Origin: Prorocentrum cordatum
Taxonomy: Eukaryota; Sar; Dinophyceae; Prorocentrales; Prorocentraceae
Reading direction: 5' to 3'
Length of the DNA stretch: 64,000 nucleotides
Assembly (NCBI GenBank): GCA_963575745.1
Contig: CAUYUJ010015732.1
Location: 146,001 to 210,000 of the forward strand
The notes under the pieces are model-generated. The model saw nothing but the letters and a program-made list of their open reading frames with translations, searched no databases and was not told the DNA's origin. Below are positions 54,760 to 64,000 of this stretch, one piece after another; position 1 is the first letter of the stretch, and the number at the start of each line of letters is the position of its first letter. The position numbers and the translations under genes were made by a program.

Positions 54760-55230
54760 GACTATCCGAAGTTCGGAAAAGTGTGAGGCCAATGTTTGTA
54801 CGAAGTTCAATTTCAACGTTGCTGGAATCCTGAAGTTCTGGAACAGTTCGGAACAAGTTCGGCGACGAGAAACAAGTTCGGAAACAAGCTCTGCGGCGAG
54901 AAACAAGTTCGGAAGCAGCTCAGATAGCTCTCGGCGGCGAGAAAAGAGTTTGAACAAATTCAAAAGTTCAAACCAGTCCAAACAAATTTTGAAACGTTCA
55001 TAGTTCAAAAATAGCAGTTCGCACAAGCTCAAAAACGTTTCAACAAAGTGAGAAAAATCCAGAGTTCAAAGAGTTCAAAGTTTCAGAAAAGTCTGGGTGC
55101 AGTTAGGCAAAAGTCGTCGTTGTGCCAGGGGGCCGTCTTGAACTTATTTCAAACTTTAGGTTCTTGGAGGTTTCGAGCTCGAACTTTTGATTTCCCTTTG
55201 AACGAACCCAAACCCGAACTTAAGTTATTT
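54760..55230. repeat. Degenerate GTTCGGAA / GTTCAAA repeat
   Basis: AAGTTCGGAA units (54770-54930) pass into AAGTTCAAAA units (54950-55100), about 10-bp spacing. Confidence 0.65.
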
Positions 55231-56535
55231 CTCAGGAACAGCCATCTCTCCCCCCATCAGCCAGTTTCAAAGCTGGCCCTGTCGAAGGATCCTCTCTGGC
55301 CGACCAGGGGTTGGGCGCCATGTGGAGCCGACACGTCTTCCCGCCGTCTTCGTCCCTTCGCTGACCTGGGCTTGGAATCTGCTTCCCGGCTGGCCCTGGG
55401 TTTGGGAGCTACTTCGTGGATGGCCCTGACTGGCCCGGGCAAACGTTGTCGGCGCGTTCGTCGGGGATCGGTTGTTTAACCAGCGCTGGCGCTGAGGCGC
55501 CGCCGAGCCGCCCACCTGTGGATCTGCCTCGGGGCCAGCCGCTCCGGCTCGGTTGCTCAGCACGTTCATGGGCCTTGCACTCTCACCCCGCACCATTGCT
55601 AAATAGTGGCTCACGCTTAGGCTGTAGGTTCAGGCAATATTTTGTGATGGTATTTCGCCAAACGCCGAGTTCTTCAATGATGGCCTTCGGCGTGTGGAAC
55701 ATTACAATTTCTCTCATATGATCTGGGGGATCCCACCCTCCTCCGTGCAAGCAGACTTTGCAGGACCCCAAGAGCATTAGTTAAAGAAGATTCACCCCGA
55801 GACCCCGGCGTGACAGCACTTCCTCCTCCATCTTGGAGGCTCTTGCTCTTTCTACGCGTCCCTGGAGAAATCCATGCTGCATGAGGCACAGTGTGAGAAC
55901 GATGAAGGACCTATTGAAAGAACTGCCGTCAGCTTTAGGCTTCAGGCGGAAGATGGGTAGGAGGTGGAGGAGGAGGATCCATTACTCCTCCTGCCTCATC
56001 CTGGTTCCTCCTCGCCCTCGGATGTGATAATGATGCGTGGGGAAGAGGATGTGGTGGTGACGAACGATTCTGCGTTTTGGACTCTTGCCCTCGGAAGGGC
56101 TTCAGCACAGTACAAGCACGGCATGCCTCTCTCTACACGCCCCTCGGCGCGAGGACCGAGCTTCGCCTCGGGCCTCACGCCGCACTCCCGTGGCCGGATG
56201 GGCCGCCGCCCAAGCCCCGCAGGCTGCGCACCTGCGCACCTGCGCACTGGCAACCCGCACGCAGGTCTCGGCCTCTGGCGGCCCGCAGTGCGAGCCTGGG
56301 ACGGCCGCCTGCGGATCGCAGGCCAGCCCTGGCCATGCATCCGACCATCTCCTCCTGAGCCCAACGTCGGGCCAGACGAAGGGGGGGGGATCGGGAACGG
56401 GGGGGTTACGAAGTCTGCTGCATGGAGCTGGTTCCGGCCCCACCGAGGGGCCCATTCCTCGATACATGGCCGCCTCCGGCGCCGGGAGGCGCCGGGAAGA
56501 TCAGCTACGTGAGCTGATTCTCAAATCCCCCCTTT
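55231..56535. other. No gene recognised
   Basis: CTGGCCCTG-type words recur at 55270-55440. Otherwise no structure that I can support. 56090-56340 is GC-rich and open on both strands. Confidence 0.4.
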
Positions 56536-56536
56536 G

Positions 56537-56886
56537 CTATCCCCGCTTTCGCCCAGCCCGAACATGCTTCGTCCCCATGTCGGCGAAGTTCTCGGTACCC
56601 TTGGTCTTGTCGTTCCGGAGCTGCTTGTCAGCGACAGCTTTCTGTACCCACGAAGCGTGGGTGTGAAGGTGACGTGCTCGACCAACTTCCATCCTAGACG
56701 CTACGCCCTTAGAGGCGGCGGCGTCCACCGCTTGATCTTGACAGCCAGGTCCCTCGCCATGGCTGACCCTCCCAGAGCTCGGGAGGCCGACTTCGTCGGT
56801 GCATAGAACTCGGTCTCGCGCGAGCTAGTGGCGATCACGTTTTGGGTGGTGCTGCTGCTGCACAGCAGATGGCCGCCATACATCAT
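56537..56886 (-). pseudogene. Ty1/copia-type polyprotein remnant (RNase H domain)
   Basis: Reading the minus strand from about 56880: GGHLLCSSSTTQNVIATSSR, ETEFYAPTKSASRALGGSAM. Another frame then gives ASKGVASRMEVGRARHLHTH, then VADKQLRNDKTKGTENFADM, GTKH. STTQ..IA.SS.E.EFYA, RHLHT..LW and GTEN.ADMGTKH are the usual end of copia RNase H. The frame change near 56720 and the lack of upstream reverse transcriptase (a GAT tract lies there) show a truncated, dead copy. Confidence 0.8.
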
Positions 56887-56929
56887 GTATGACGAGCTCT
56901 TACTCCGCCGTGTTCAGACGCGGACTGAT

Positions 56930-57445
56930 TCTTATGATGATGATTATTCAATGATGGTGATGACGATGATGATGGTGATTGCGATGATGATGGTGATGAT
57001 GATGCTGATGATGATGATTGTTGTGGTGATTGTGGTTATGCTGATACTGTTGATGCTGCTGATGCTGGTGATGTTAATGATGCTGATGCATCTGTTGATG
57101 GTGATGATGATTCTGATTATACTGATGATGATGACGATGATGACGACGATGATGATGTTGATGATAATAGTGGTGATGATGATAATGATGGTGGTGTTGG
57201 TCGTGGTGATGATGATGATGATGATACTGATGCTGATTATGCTGATGGTGACGATTAGGATGATGATGCTGATGCTGATGGTCATGGTGATGGTGATGAT
57301 GCTGATGATGGTGGTGGTGATGATGCTGATGATGCTGCTGCTGATGATGCTGATGGTGAGGATGATGATGATGCTGATGATGCCGATGATGATGCTGATG
57401 ATGATGATGATGCTGATGATTGTGATGCTGATGGTGATGATGATG

Positions 57446-57477
<32 letters not shown>

Positions 57478-57520
57478 GATGATGATGGTGACACTGGTGG
57501 TGATGATGACGACGATGATT

Positions 57521-57568
<48 letters not shown>

Positions 57569-57650
57569 CTGTTGATGATGATGACGACGACGATAATGAG
57601 GATGCTGATGCTGCTGATGATGATGCTGTTGTTGGTCTTGTTGATATAAC
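56930..57650. repeat. Long degenerate GAT/ATG triplet tract
   Basis: About 700 bp of GATGAT with GCT, GGT and GAC variants. It is open on both strands (poly-Met/Val forward, poly-His or Ser reverse) and is a repeat artefact. Confidence 0.9.
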
Positions 57651-57654
57651 GATG

Positions 57655-57770
57655 CGGAAGGAACTAGTTGCCAAGGCTTTGAGGAGAAGTACATCCGCGA
57701 GCTCATCGACATCGAGGAGAAAGCTCGCAGGCTGGTCGTGCAGGCGCGCGGGGAGTGGACCTTCGGCTTA
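57655..57770 (+). CDS. Possible short exon, unknown
   Basis: Reads GFEEKYIRELIDIEEKARRL then VVQARGEWTFGL in the plus frame, a charged helix-like stretch unlike the adjoining repeats. It ends in a GGAGGTGGAGGA tract. No partner exon or domain found. Confidence 0.25.
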
Positions 57771-58339
57771 AGAGGTGGAGGAGGTGGAGGAGCTCGCTCT
57801 GCTGGTCGGTTCAGGGCCCCCTTGCTGGCCAAACGGTTGGAGGGCGATTCCGCGCGATGCGTGCGCACGGCTGTAGCACCCGGAGGCCGCCGCCGTTGGC
57901 TGTCCCTCCCTGGGCCTGGCTGTCACTCGGATACCGCGGTCCTCGCAGCTCCCTTCATTGGCCATTGGGCAGAGGCGCGGGATGAGGAGTAAGGTTGTCG
58001 AGAATGATTGCGGGGTATGGTGTGCAAAAAGCTCCATGGAATTCTGAGAGGGGCGGGGTTGCTCAGAATCCCCGGATCAGGTCAGCCCCAGGAGCCCAGC
58101 CGATCTCGTGCCCAGGACGGCTTTGGCCAGTAAGCAGGTGTACGGTCGGCATCCTCCTCCACCCGCACCTGTAGGCGTCCTTCCCGACTGTCCCTGTCTG
58201 TTTGCCTTCATAGTCAGCGTGATGACACTCGCCAGCTACATGCTTCGCCCGTACCCGCCCCCGCCTACCCCCTCCCAGCGCGACCAGGGCACCGCCAGCG
58301 ACGGCGCTGCCCTGAGCGCCGCCGCCACCGTCGCCGCCG

Positions 58340-58369
58340 CCGTCCGTGGCCGCCACCTCCATTGCCGCT

Positions 58370-58403
<34 letters not shown>

Positions 58404-58432
58404 AGCCGCCGCCGCCGCCGCCGCCGCAGCCG

Positions 58433-58488
<56 letters not shown>

Positions 58489-58492
58489 CGAT
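58340..58492. repeat. GCC tract passing into GTC tract (second locus)
   Basis: GCCGCC runs with two GCAGCC interruptions (58366-58435), then a GTC run (58436-58487). Same order as 52733-52838. Confidence 0.9.
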
Positions 58493-59255
58493 TAGCAGCT
58501 GGTTGAAGGTGGTTTCCGGACTCCTTCGGGGTCCCATTCTGGCCAGTTTTCCAAGCTGCGCGCAGCCACAGGGACGAGAACCCCCAGAGGCGCCCCCGAA
58601 ACTTCCGAAGCAACGAGGTCGTCGCTGACGTCTTCTTTCGCCCTCGTCCGTCGCCGCTGCCGCCGACGCCGGTCCCGAAGATCCGACGTCGCGAACATAT
58701 CGCCGCATCGTGAAATGAAAATATCGACCCCATGCCTTTGTGGCGTCTCGCGAGGCGGATCGAGCAGCGATAGGCCGGGGGCACGAAGACAGGCAAAAAA
58801 CACCTGGCGTGAGAAAGTGGGTCTGTCGTCGGATCTCAGGAGACACCGATGCCGACGGCGCCGACGGCGACGCCGACGCCGACGGCGCTGGCCATGGCCG
58901 AGAGGGGCTGAGGCTCGGATCTCAGGGTCGCCACCGACGTTGCCGGTTGGCCATAGATCGGAGGGGAGACGTAATTCCAACGACACGCTGCCGTTGGTAG
59001 CCCGCGTGCTACTCCTTCGTCTTTGTTTCTCAACAGCAGCACGCGGATGGGTTCCCCACGGCGGCGTGTGAGTAGTATGGAGCGCCGCTCGCTGTAGCCA
59101 CAGGCGTCGCGCGGCAGCGGCCGGTTCCAGAGAGGGCCAGCGCCGCAGGCCATACAGCACGAACACGCGCTGCGGCGCCTTGAGAGTGGCAGCGGCGCCA
59201 GCGGCAGCAGCCGCGAGGCGCACGCGCGCCCGCCGCTCGCCGACCGCGCGCCGCC
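58493..59255. other. No gene supported; GACGCC repeat
   Basis: Contains GCCGACGGCGACGCCGAC units (58851-58890). The minus strand is open for 243 codons across 58492-59223, but much of this is Arg repeat. No domain seen. Confidence 0.4.
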
Positions 59256-59700
59256 GTCGTTCGCGGTCGTCGTCGGTCGGCGGTCGTCGTCGTCGCTTTC
59301 CGTCGGTCGCTCGTCGTCGGTCTTCGTCGCTTGTCGTCGGTCGTCGTCGGTCGTCGGTCGTCGTCGGTCTTCGTCGGTCGTCTGCCGACGTCGACGTCGC
59401 CTTCCGTCCGCGTGCGTTCGTCGCCTTTCGCGCGCACGCGCGCTCGTCGCCTTCGCGGGCTGATGGTCGAGGCTCTTCTGGGCGTTTTTCGGTCCGTCGT
59501 GGGGGCCCTCACACCCACACAGCCGCACACATATATACGCACGCGCATGGTAGACCAGCACGGCAGACTACAGCAGCAAGGCAGACCAGCACCGCAGACC
59601 AGCATGGCAAACCCAGCACGGCATACCACAGCAGCACGCCAGACAAGTACGGGAGACCACAGCAGCACAGCAGACCGCTCTAAGCTCGCATCCTTAAGCC
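59256..59700. repeat. GTCGTCGGTC repeats, then 15-bp CAGCACGGCAGACCA repeats
   Basis: 59256-59400 is built of GTCGTCGGTC units like 36960-37100. 59560-59680 is built of about eight units like CAGCACGGCAGACCA. Confidence 0.75.
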
Positions 59701-59794
59701 AGCGTGGCTACGGATCGTTGTTTGATTCTTGTTCATCACTCGCTGTTGGTGCCTTCTGCTTGTGAGCTTCCCGTTGCTGCTGTTGCTTGTATGT

Positions 59795-60690
59795 CCATGG
59801 GATCCGGACGAAATACATAGGATCTCTTAAGACATCCATCGGAATCCTCACGACATCCATGGGATTCCGTAGGAAATCCATGACATTCCGTAGGAAGTCA
59901 ATTGCATTCCTTAGGACATCTATTCGAGTCTTTCGGAAATGCATATGAGGCCTTAGGACGTCCATAGGAGTCTTTAGGGCAACCGTTGGGTTCCGTAGGA
60001 AATCCATAGGTTTCCATAGGACATCTAAAGGCTTCCGTCGGAAATCCATAGGATTCTTTCTGACATCCATCGGATTCCTGAGGACATCCATAGGATTCCA
60101 TAATCAATCCATAGGATTCCTGAGGACATCCTTGGGATTCCTCCGGAAATCTATAGGAATCCGGAGGAGATACATCGGTTTTCTGAGGGCTTCAGAAGAA
60201 TTCCTCAGTGCATCCATGGGTTTCCTTAGGAAATCCATAGGAGTCCTTAGGCCATTTAAATGAGTCCTTAGCGAATCCATGGGATTCCTTCGGACATCCA
60301 TCGGATTCCTGAGGACATGTACAGGAATCTTCGGACGTCCATGCGATCCCGGAGGAAATCCATTGGATCACGTAGGAAATCCATAGGATCCCTTTTTGGA
60401 AACCCGTGGGGTTCCTGTGGACATTTTTAGGAATCTTTAGGACATGCGTAGGAATCCTTAGAACAGCAATGAGATCCCTCAAGAAATCCCGCGAGAAATC
60501 TATGTGAATCCATGTGGAATCCATGGGGTTCCTTAGGATATCCACCGGATTCCTTAGACAATCCATGGATCCCTTAGGACATCGATAGGATTCCGGAGGA
60601 CACCCAAAGGATCCCGTCGGAAATCCTTAGGATCCCAGACGGAAACCATCGACACACAATAGGATTCCTTAGGGAATCCAGAAGACCATA
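59795..60690. repeat. 21-bp minisatellite of ATCCATAGGATTCC-KTAGGAM type
   Basis: About 42 units of 21 bp such as ATCCATAGGATTCCTGAGGA plus C. The minus strand reads as heptapeptides of MDVLRNP type because 21 is a multiple of three. Neighbouring units differ widely, in no frame preferentially. Confidence 0.85.
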
Positions 60691-60851
60691 TTTGTGTAAC
60701 ACGCATTGATTCGAGACCTAAGGCATTTTTATGTGCTTGCTGTTGGTGTGCTGTTTTCTGTTTGTTGTTTGATGTCGTTGTTGCTGCTGTTGTTGTTTGC
60801 TGTTCCTCTTTCTGCTCCTCCTCATCCTCCTCATCCTCCTCCTCGTGCTCT

Positions 60852-60873
60852 TCCGTAGCCATTTTGGCTCAAG
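60852..60873 (+). other. Perfect relict spliced leader (DinoSL, 22 of 22 nt)
   Basis: T followed by CCGTAGCCATTTTGGCTCAA and G matches the whole leader. It is followed by GGGCC, not the GTATG-type donor of an SL RNA gene, so it derives from a trans-spliced mRNA. It stands at the 5' edge of the LINE. Confidence 0.9.
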
Positions 60874-61008
60874 GGGCCTTCTCCTGAATTTCCCAACCTG
60901 GCTCGAGGCTCCTGGTGGCCAGGCACCAAGGGCGGGCCGCGGTCGCGCTCCACCTGCCTGCGGCGGCCGATCTCCTCGGCACCCGCTTCCGCTCCTTCCG
61001 CCTCCTCC

Positions 61009-62125
61009 ATGGAGGCTGCGCGCCAAGCAATGTCCAATGGAGTGATGGAACCCATGCCGGTCTCAATTGCGAGCAGTGAAAAAAAAGGTTGTGCCACCCC
61101 GTGCACCCCGCCTGCGCCCACAGGTACAGATGAGAAGTGTGACTCCAGCCTGATGCCGGCACTGAGAGAGCTGATTTCCCCAGTGTCGCGCAGCGTTGAT
61201 TCCCTCGGGGCACAGTTGAACCTCGGTATCCAGGATATCAACAGAGGAATCCAGGGGGAGATGTTGCAAGCTGAGAAAAACTTCCAGATGCTCCAGTGTC
61301 CGCCCATGCAGACCTGGCTAAGGCTCTTCGTGAGAACTTTGAGAGTATCCGTTTGATCCAGGAGCAAGCTCTCCAGCAGGCCATCCAGGACCGTGAGATC
61401 GCAGAGGGTAAGATCATGGAGGATGTGAAAGGGGATGATCCAGGGGATGAAGGATGAGATAGCGGCGATGAATGGGGAGTACGGCAGGGAGCTCGCTCGG
61501 TGGAACTGCCACCCCAGACGGTAGATTCACTCGACGTCGTGTCGACGTCGGCGGTATCGGCAACCCCTCCCGGCTCGTAGTGCTCGGCTTCAAGCGTGTC
61601 CTGATGGAGAACGCTCTTCGGCTTGCTGTTGGCCCGATTCTGGACAAGGGTGTTACGCAGGAAGAGCGTTCGGGGATCCAGGTCAAGGCGTTCAAGTGCA
61701 GTGAGAAGGTATTTCTCGTTTTTCCGTGCACTCTCCTGGCGTCGGCCTTCCATGCGAAAGCAGCTGCTCTTTGCTCCTTCAAGTTCCCGAACCCCTGGGG
61801 TGGTGTTTTTTTCAAGCTCAGGATCAGGCGTGACCTCCCCTAGATCTTTCGGAAGCTGTTCTACTACCTTGGGAATATGCGTCAGCGCGTGGCTGACATC
61901 TTGGGGCATGAGCGCACAGGTTCCGCGGGGCTTGGGGGCGCCATCTATGTTCTGAAAAACGGATCGATTCCAGTTCAGGTTGTCAAGCGCACGATTGCTG
62001 ATGACGGGCCCAGTGTAGGAAGTGCCGCCATGTCTGTTGACCTCGAAGGCCTGGATGAGATCGGAGGGGCACAGCACGCGCCATGCCTACATACTCGTTT
62101 CTCTCAGATAAGGCCTTTTCGGTAA
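61009..62125 (+). pseudogene. LINE ORF1-like protein remnant
   Basis: The ATG at 61009 starts MEAARQAMSNGVMEPMPV and runs to about 61290. A frame change then gives a helical, coiled-coil-like stretch (LAKALRENFESIRLIQEQ, ALQQAIQDREIAEGKIMEDV) to a stop near 61458. 61472-61843 reads GGIGNPSRLVVLGFKRVLME and FHAKAAALCSFKFPNPWGG. After another shift, 61877-62095 reads MRQRVADILGHERTGS then AIYVLKNGSIPVQVVKRT. A coiled coil followed by an RNA-binding-like part (LVVLGF resembles an RRM RNP strand) is typical of LINE ORF1 proteins, which package the element's RNA. At least two breaks make it non-functional as read. Confidence 0.6.
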
Positions 62126-62289
62126 GTAGCACAGCTGCGTGGAGAGCCAGGGCTACGGGGGGTGCAATCCAGACGCTTCAGGTTCAGATGTTACGGCGGA
62201 GCCCCTGGCTTCAGACTGCAGCTCTAGTGCTAATTCGTATGACACAGTGTCACAATTTCCTGCACCGCTTGACGGGGGCGCGGGTGGAT

Positions 62290-63257
62290 TATATCGTCTT
62301 TTTCCGTCCTCTGTCTCTTTGTTCTTGGAACGCGCGTGCTCTCTTTGCTTATATCTCGTCTGCCTCTCTGAGAGCGAGTTCACGTTTTTGTCATGCTGAG
62401 AAGTTGCTTGATCGTTACCAGGTTGCGTGTTTCCAGGAAGCCCGCGGATCAGGGGCTGACCTTGCGATTCTCCGCGATGAGCTTCGCACAGGTATAGTGT
62501 TTGGGAGCTCCATTGAGGGAAGTGCTGCTGGTGTGGTTGTCACTTATATCTCGTAGGAGCTGCGAGAGTGCTTTCAGGAAGTGAAGGGGCGCGTTGTGAT
62601 CGAGGGCAGGGTATTGCTTGTCATGTGCACGGGCGATGCGAGGGAACTTGCGATTGTGAACGTGCGCATGCCGAACACTTGTGATGACATTATTGAGTAC
62701 AAACGGCACTTGCGTGCAATTGAACGCGCGCTGCCGCCTGCTGCGCATTGCATGTCGATCATCCTGGGGGGCTGGAACTTAGTTCACATGGAAGACGGCG
62801 GGTTCCTGGGTGACGGTTCCTTTGGCCCCGGGGACCGCGCGCAGTGTGATGCTTTCCGGGAATTCTGTGGTCGCTGGTGCGAGCTGCACCAGCCTGGCCC
62901 CGCCCGAAGGGACATCAGGGGAAGGCCCCCCCCCGCAGTTTCTCGAGGCTTGACCGTGCATGCGCCGCTCTTCCAGCGGGCATCCTGAATGAGATGACGG
63001 TAACAGCGACCGCTGTTTGTACTCTGACGCCTCCTGGGGCTTCCTCGGACCATATTCCTGTGGCGGTTTCCCTGGCGCTACCAAGAACCACTGGGCAGTT
63101 CTCGATTCCTGAGTGGCTCAGCATGCATGCGATGTACCGTCGGATGGTCATCGAACAACTACAGACGTTGGTCTTGCCGAGCAACTTAGAGGAGAGGGCG
63201 CTTCGAGTGAAGGCCCTCTTTGCGACGGTAGCTACTGAATTCCGTCAGTCACTTTAA
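62290..63257 (+). pseudogene. LINE endonuclease (EEP / AP-endonuclease fold) remnant
   Basis: Pieces: LCSWNARALFA (about 62316; N of the first motif), DRYQVACFQEARGSGADLAI (catalytic E), AGVVVTYIS to a stop at 62556; RVLLVMCTGDARELAIVNVR and IILGGWNLVHMEDGG (62581-62815); then SSDHIPVAVSLA (about 63048; the terminal D-H pair). The third motif, normally GDxN, reads GGWN, so its Asp is replaced by Gly. A stop and frame changes near 62556 and 62950 add to this. The enzyme family nicks target DNA for target-primed reverse transcription; this copy should be inactive. Confidence 0.75.
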
Positions 63258-63690
63258 GTCCAGACAGGCCTCGAACGACGCGGAGCGACTCCATTTCGTT
63301 TTTCTTGCATATCGGGGATGGAGAGGGCAGCGGTGGTATTTGTGCCTCCGCGCGCTGCGTTGCTATGGTGCTCTCTGCCGCTTCTTCGGCGTCGACCGTG
63401 GAGTTTGCGCTGGTCCTGTTGGGCTTCACTCTCTCACTGTTACCCTGAAGCTTCGGTGATTCGATGGCGAGGAGGGGGGGGGGGGGGGCATGGCGGTGAG
63501 GTTGAGGAGGTTGAGAATCGGCGGAAGAAGAGGCTGGTCGCGCTGAGGAGGGGGTGGGCTTTGAAGAAGAGGCGCGTGGGACTCCGTGGTGTTCTCGGCG
63601 AACTGGGCATGCCGTGTCCGCGCTCCGATATCGCTGCCAGCGCCTTGGCGGCGCACTGGTCTCGGGTGTTCGCGTGCCAGGAGCACAGTG
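63258..63690. other. Linker of the LINE with a long G run
   Basis: Between endonuclease and reverse transcriptase. Contains a run of about 16 G (63473-63488). No domain seen. Confidence 0.4.
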
Positions 63691-63764
63691 CACATCGCTG
63701 GCCTGCCATTATCGAGCACGTTCAGCGGTGCGAGGTTTGCCCTGGCCCTCCGCGGTGGCGTCTC

Positions 63765-64000
63765 GACCATGCCGAATTCTCCCGCAGAGCGCGGCGCAAC
63801 AGTCGCTCTGCCCCCGGGCCCGACGGGATCCCGTATGGCTGCTGGGCGGCCCCTGAGGTGGTCGAGGTTTTATTCGAGGCCTATGAGGGCATTTATGATT
63901 CCGCTGGGGACTGTCTGCCGAGTGCCGTACTAGCCGCATGGTCTTCCTGCCCAAGGGTGGCGACCCTGCTGGTCAGGGGGCTTTCGTCTCGCGGGCACCT
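63765..64000 (+). pseudogene. LINE reverse transcriptase, N-terminal part, runs off the window
   Basis: The plus strand reads RSAPGPDGIPYGCWAAPEVV, EVLFEAYEGIYDSAGDCLPS, then, after a frame change near 63930, RMVFLPKGGDPAGQGAFVSR. APGPDGIPY and the FLPKG..PA...FVSR string are the first conserved blocks of non-LTR reverse transcriptases (before the palm FADD motif). The catalytic motif would lie beyond the end. The frame change shows this copy is decayed. Confidence 0.8.

Larger units (their letters stand above)
60852..64000 (+). mobile_element. Non-LTR (LINE) retrotransposon, decayed, truncated by window end
   Basis: The element seems to start at the relict leader and contains, in order, an ORF1-like region (61009-62100), an apurinic-type endonuclease (about 62300-63130) and the beginning of a reverse transcriptase (about 63770 on). 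All three are cut by frameshifts or stops. The 3' end and any poly-A tail lie outside the window. Confidence 0.8.

Noticed and set aside
56828-57649. Poly-Met/Val and poly-His open frames
   Set aside because: Direct consequence of the GAT/ATG triplet tract.
60852-60880. A functional SL RNA gene at the perfect leader
   Set aside because: The leader is followed by GGGCC instead of a GT donor, and no Sm-type site or snRNA-like stem is seen; it is better explained as a relict from mRNA.

Overview
The window is nuclear DNA of a dinoflagellate, probably one with a large, GC-rich genome. Two independent signs support this. First, copies of the dinoflagellate trans-spliced leader (DinoSL, core GTAGCCATTTTGGCTC) are embedded in the DNA: a perfect 22-nt copy at 60852-60873, a tandem pair at 22268-22304 and a 12-nt 3' remnant at 30591-30602. 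Second, protein families in the first 21 kb match ones I remember only from dinoflagellate genomes; this is memory and was not searched. A Prorocentrum-like species is a guess from base composition. Most of the window is non-coding: minisatellites, satellites, triplet runs, purine or pyrimidine tracts and retroelement debris. Very many long open frames are by-products of repeats and are left out.

Layout. 0-6.4 kb: triplet repeats, short dispersed repeats, an ankyrin-repeat exon (about 2.43-2.83 kb) and a minus-strand tyrosine-recombinase pseudogene (4.17-5.15 kb). 6.4-20.8 kb is the gene-rich part: four intron-containing plus-strand genes, called A, B, C and D here. A has KRPAA motifs, B is a multi-exon protein with an A/P-rich linker, C is transposase-like, and D carries a CSTW...ENP domain. 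Several junctions are supported by matching reading phase across GT-AG introns. Some introns carry inverted repeats, and four sites in this part of the window carry an unusual palindrome built from CACTG units in 10-bp phase. I infer that A-D may be parts of one large mobile element or recurrent gene cassette.

21-37 kb: pyrimidine-rich DNA, the tandem relict leader, a broken minus-strand gene of unknown function (23.0-26.2 kb), an ankyrin fragment, a 12-bp-based minisatellite (27.8-29.3 kb) between two direct repeats, and a decayed retroelement-like gene (32.3-34.1 kb). 37-49 kb: mostly repeat arrays, namely a 147-bp repeat, an 18-bp minisatellite, a 76-bp satellite in two blocks each with the same kind of leader, and several weaker tandem families. 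49-60.7 kb: dispersed repeats, triplet runs, a minus-strand Ty1/copia RNase H remnant (56.5-56.9 kb), a long GAT tract and a 21-bp minisatellite (59.8-60.7 kb).

60.85 kb to the end: a decayed non-LTR (LINE) retrotransposon on the plus strand. It begins at the perfect relict leader and carries an ORF1-like region, an endonuclease domain and the start of the reverse transcriptase, which runs off the window. Exon limits are manual readings without transcript evidence.
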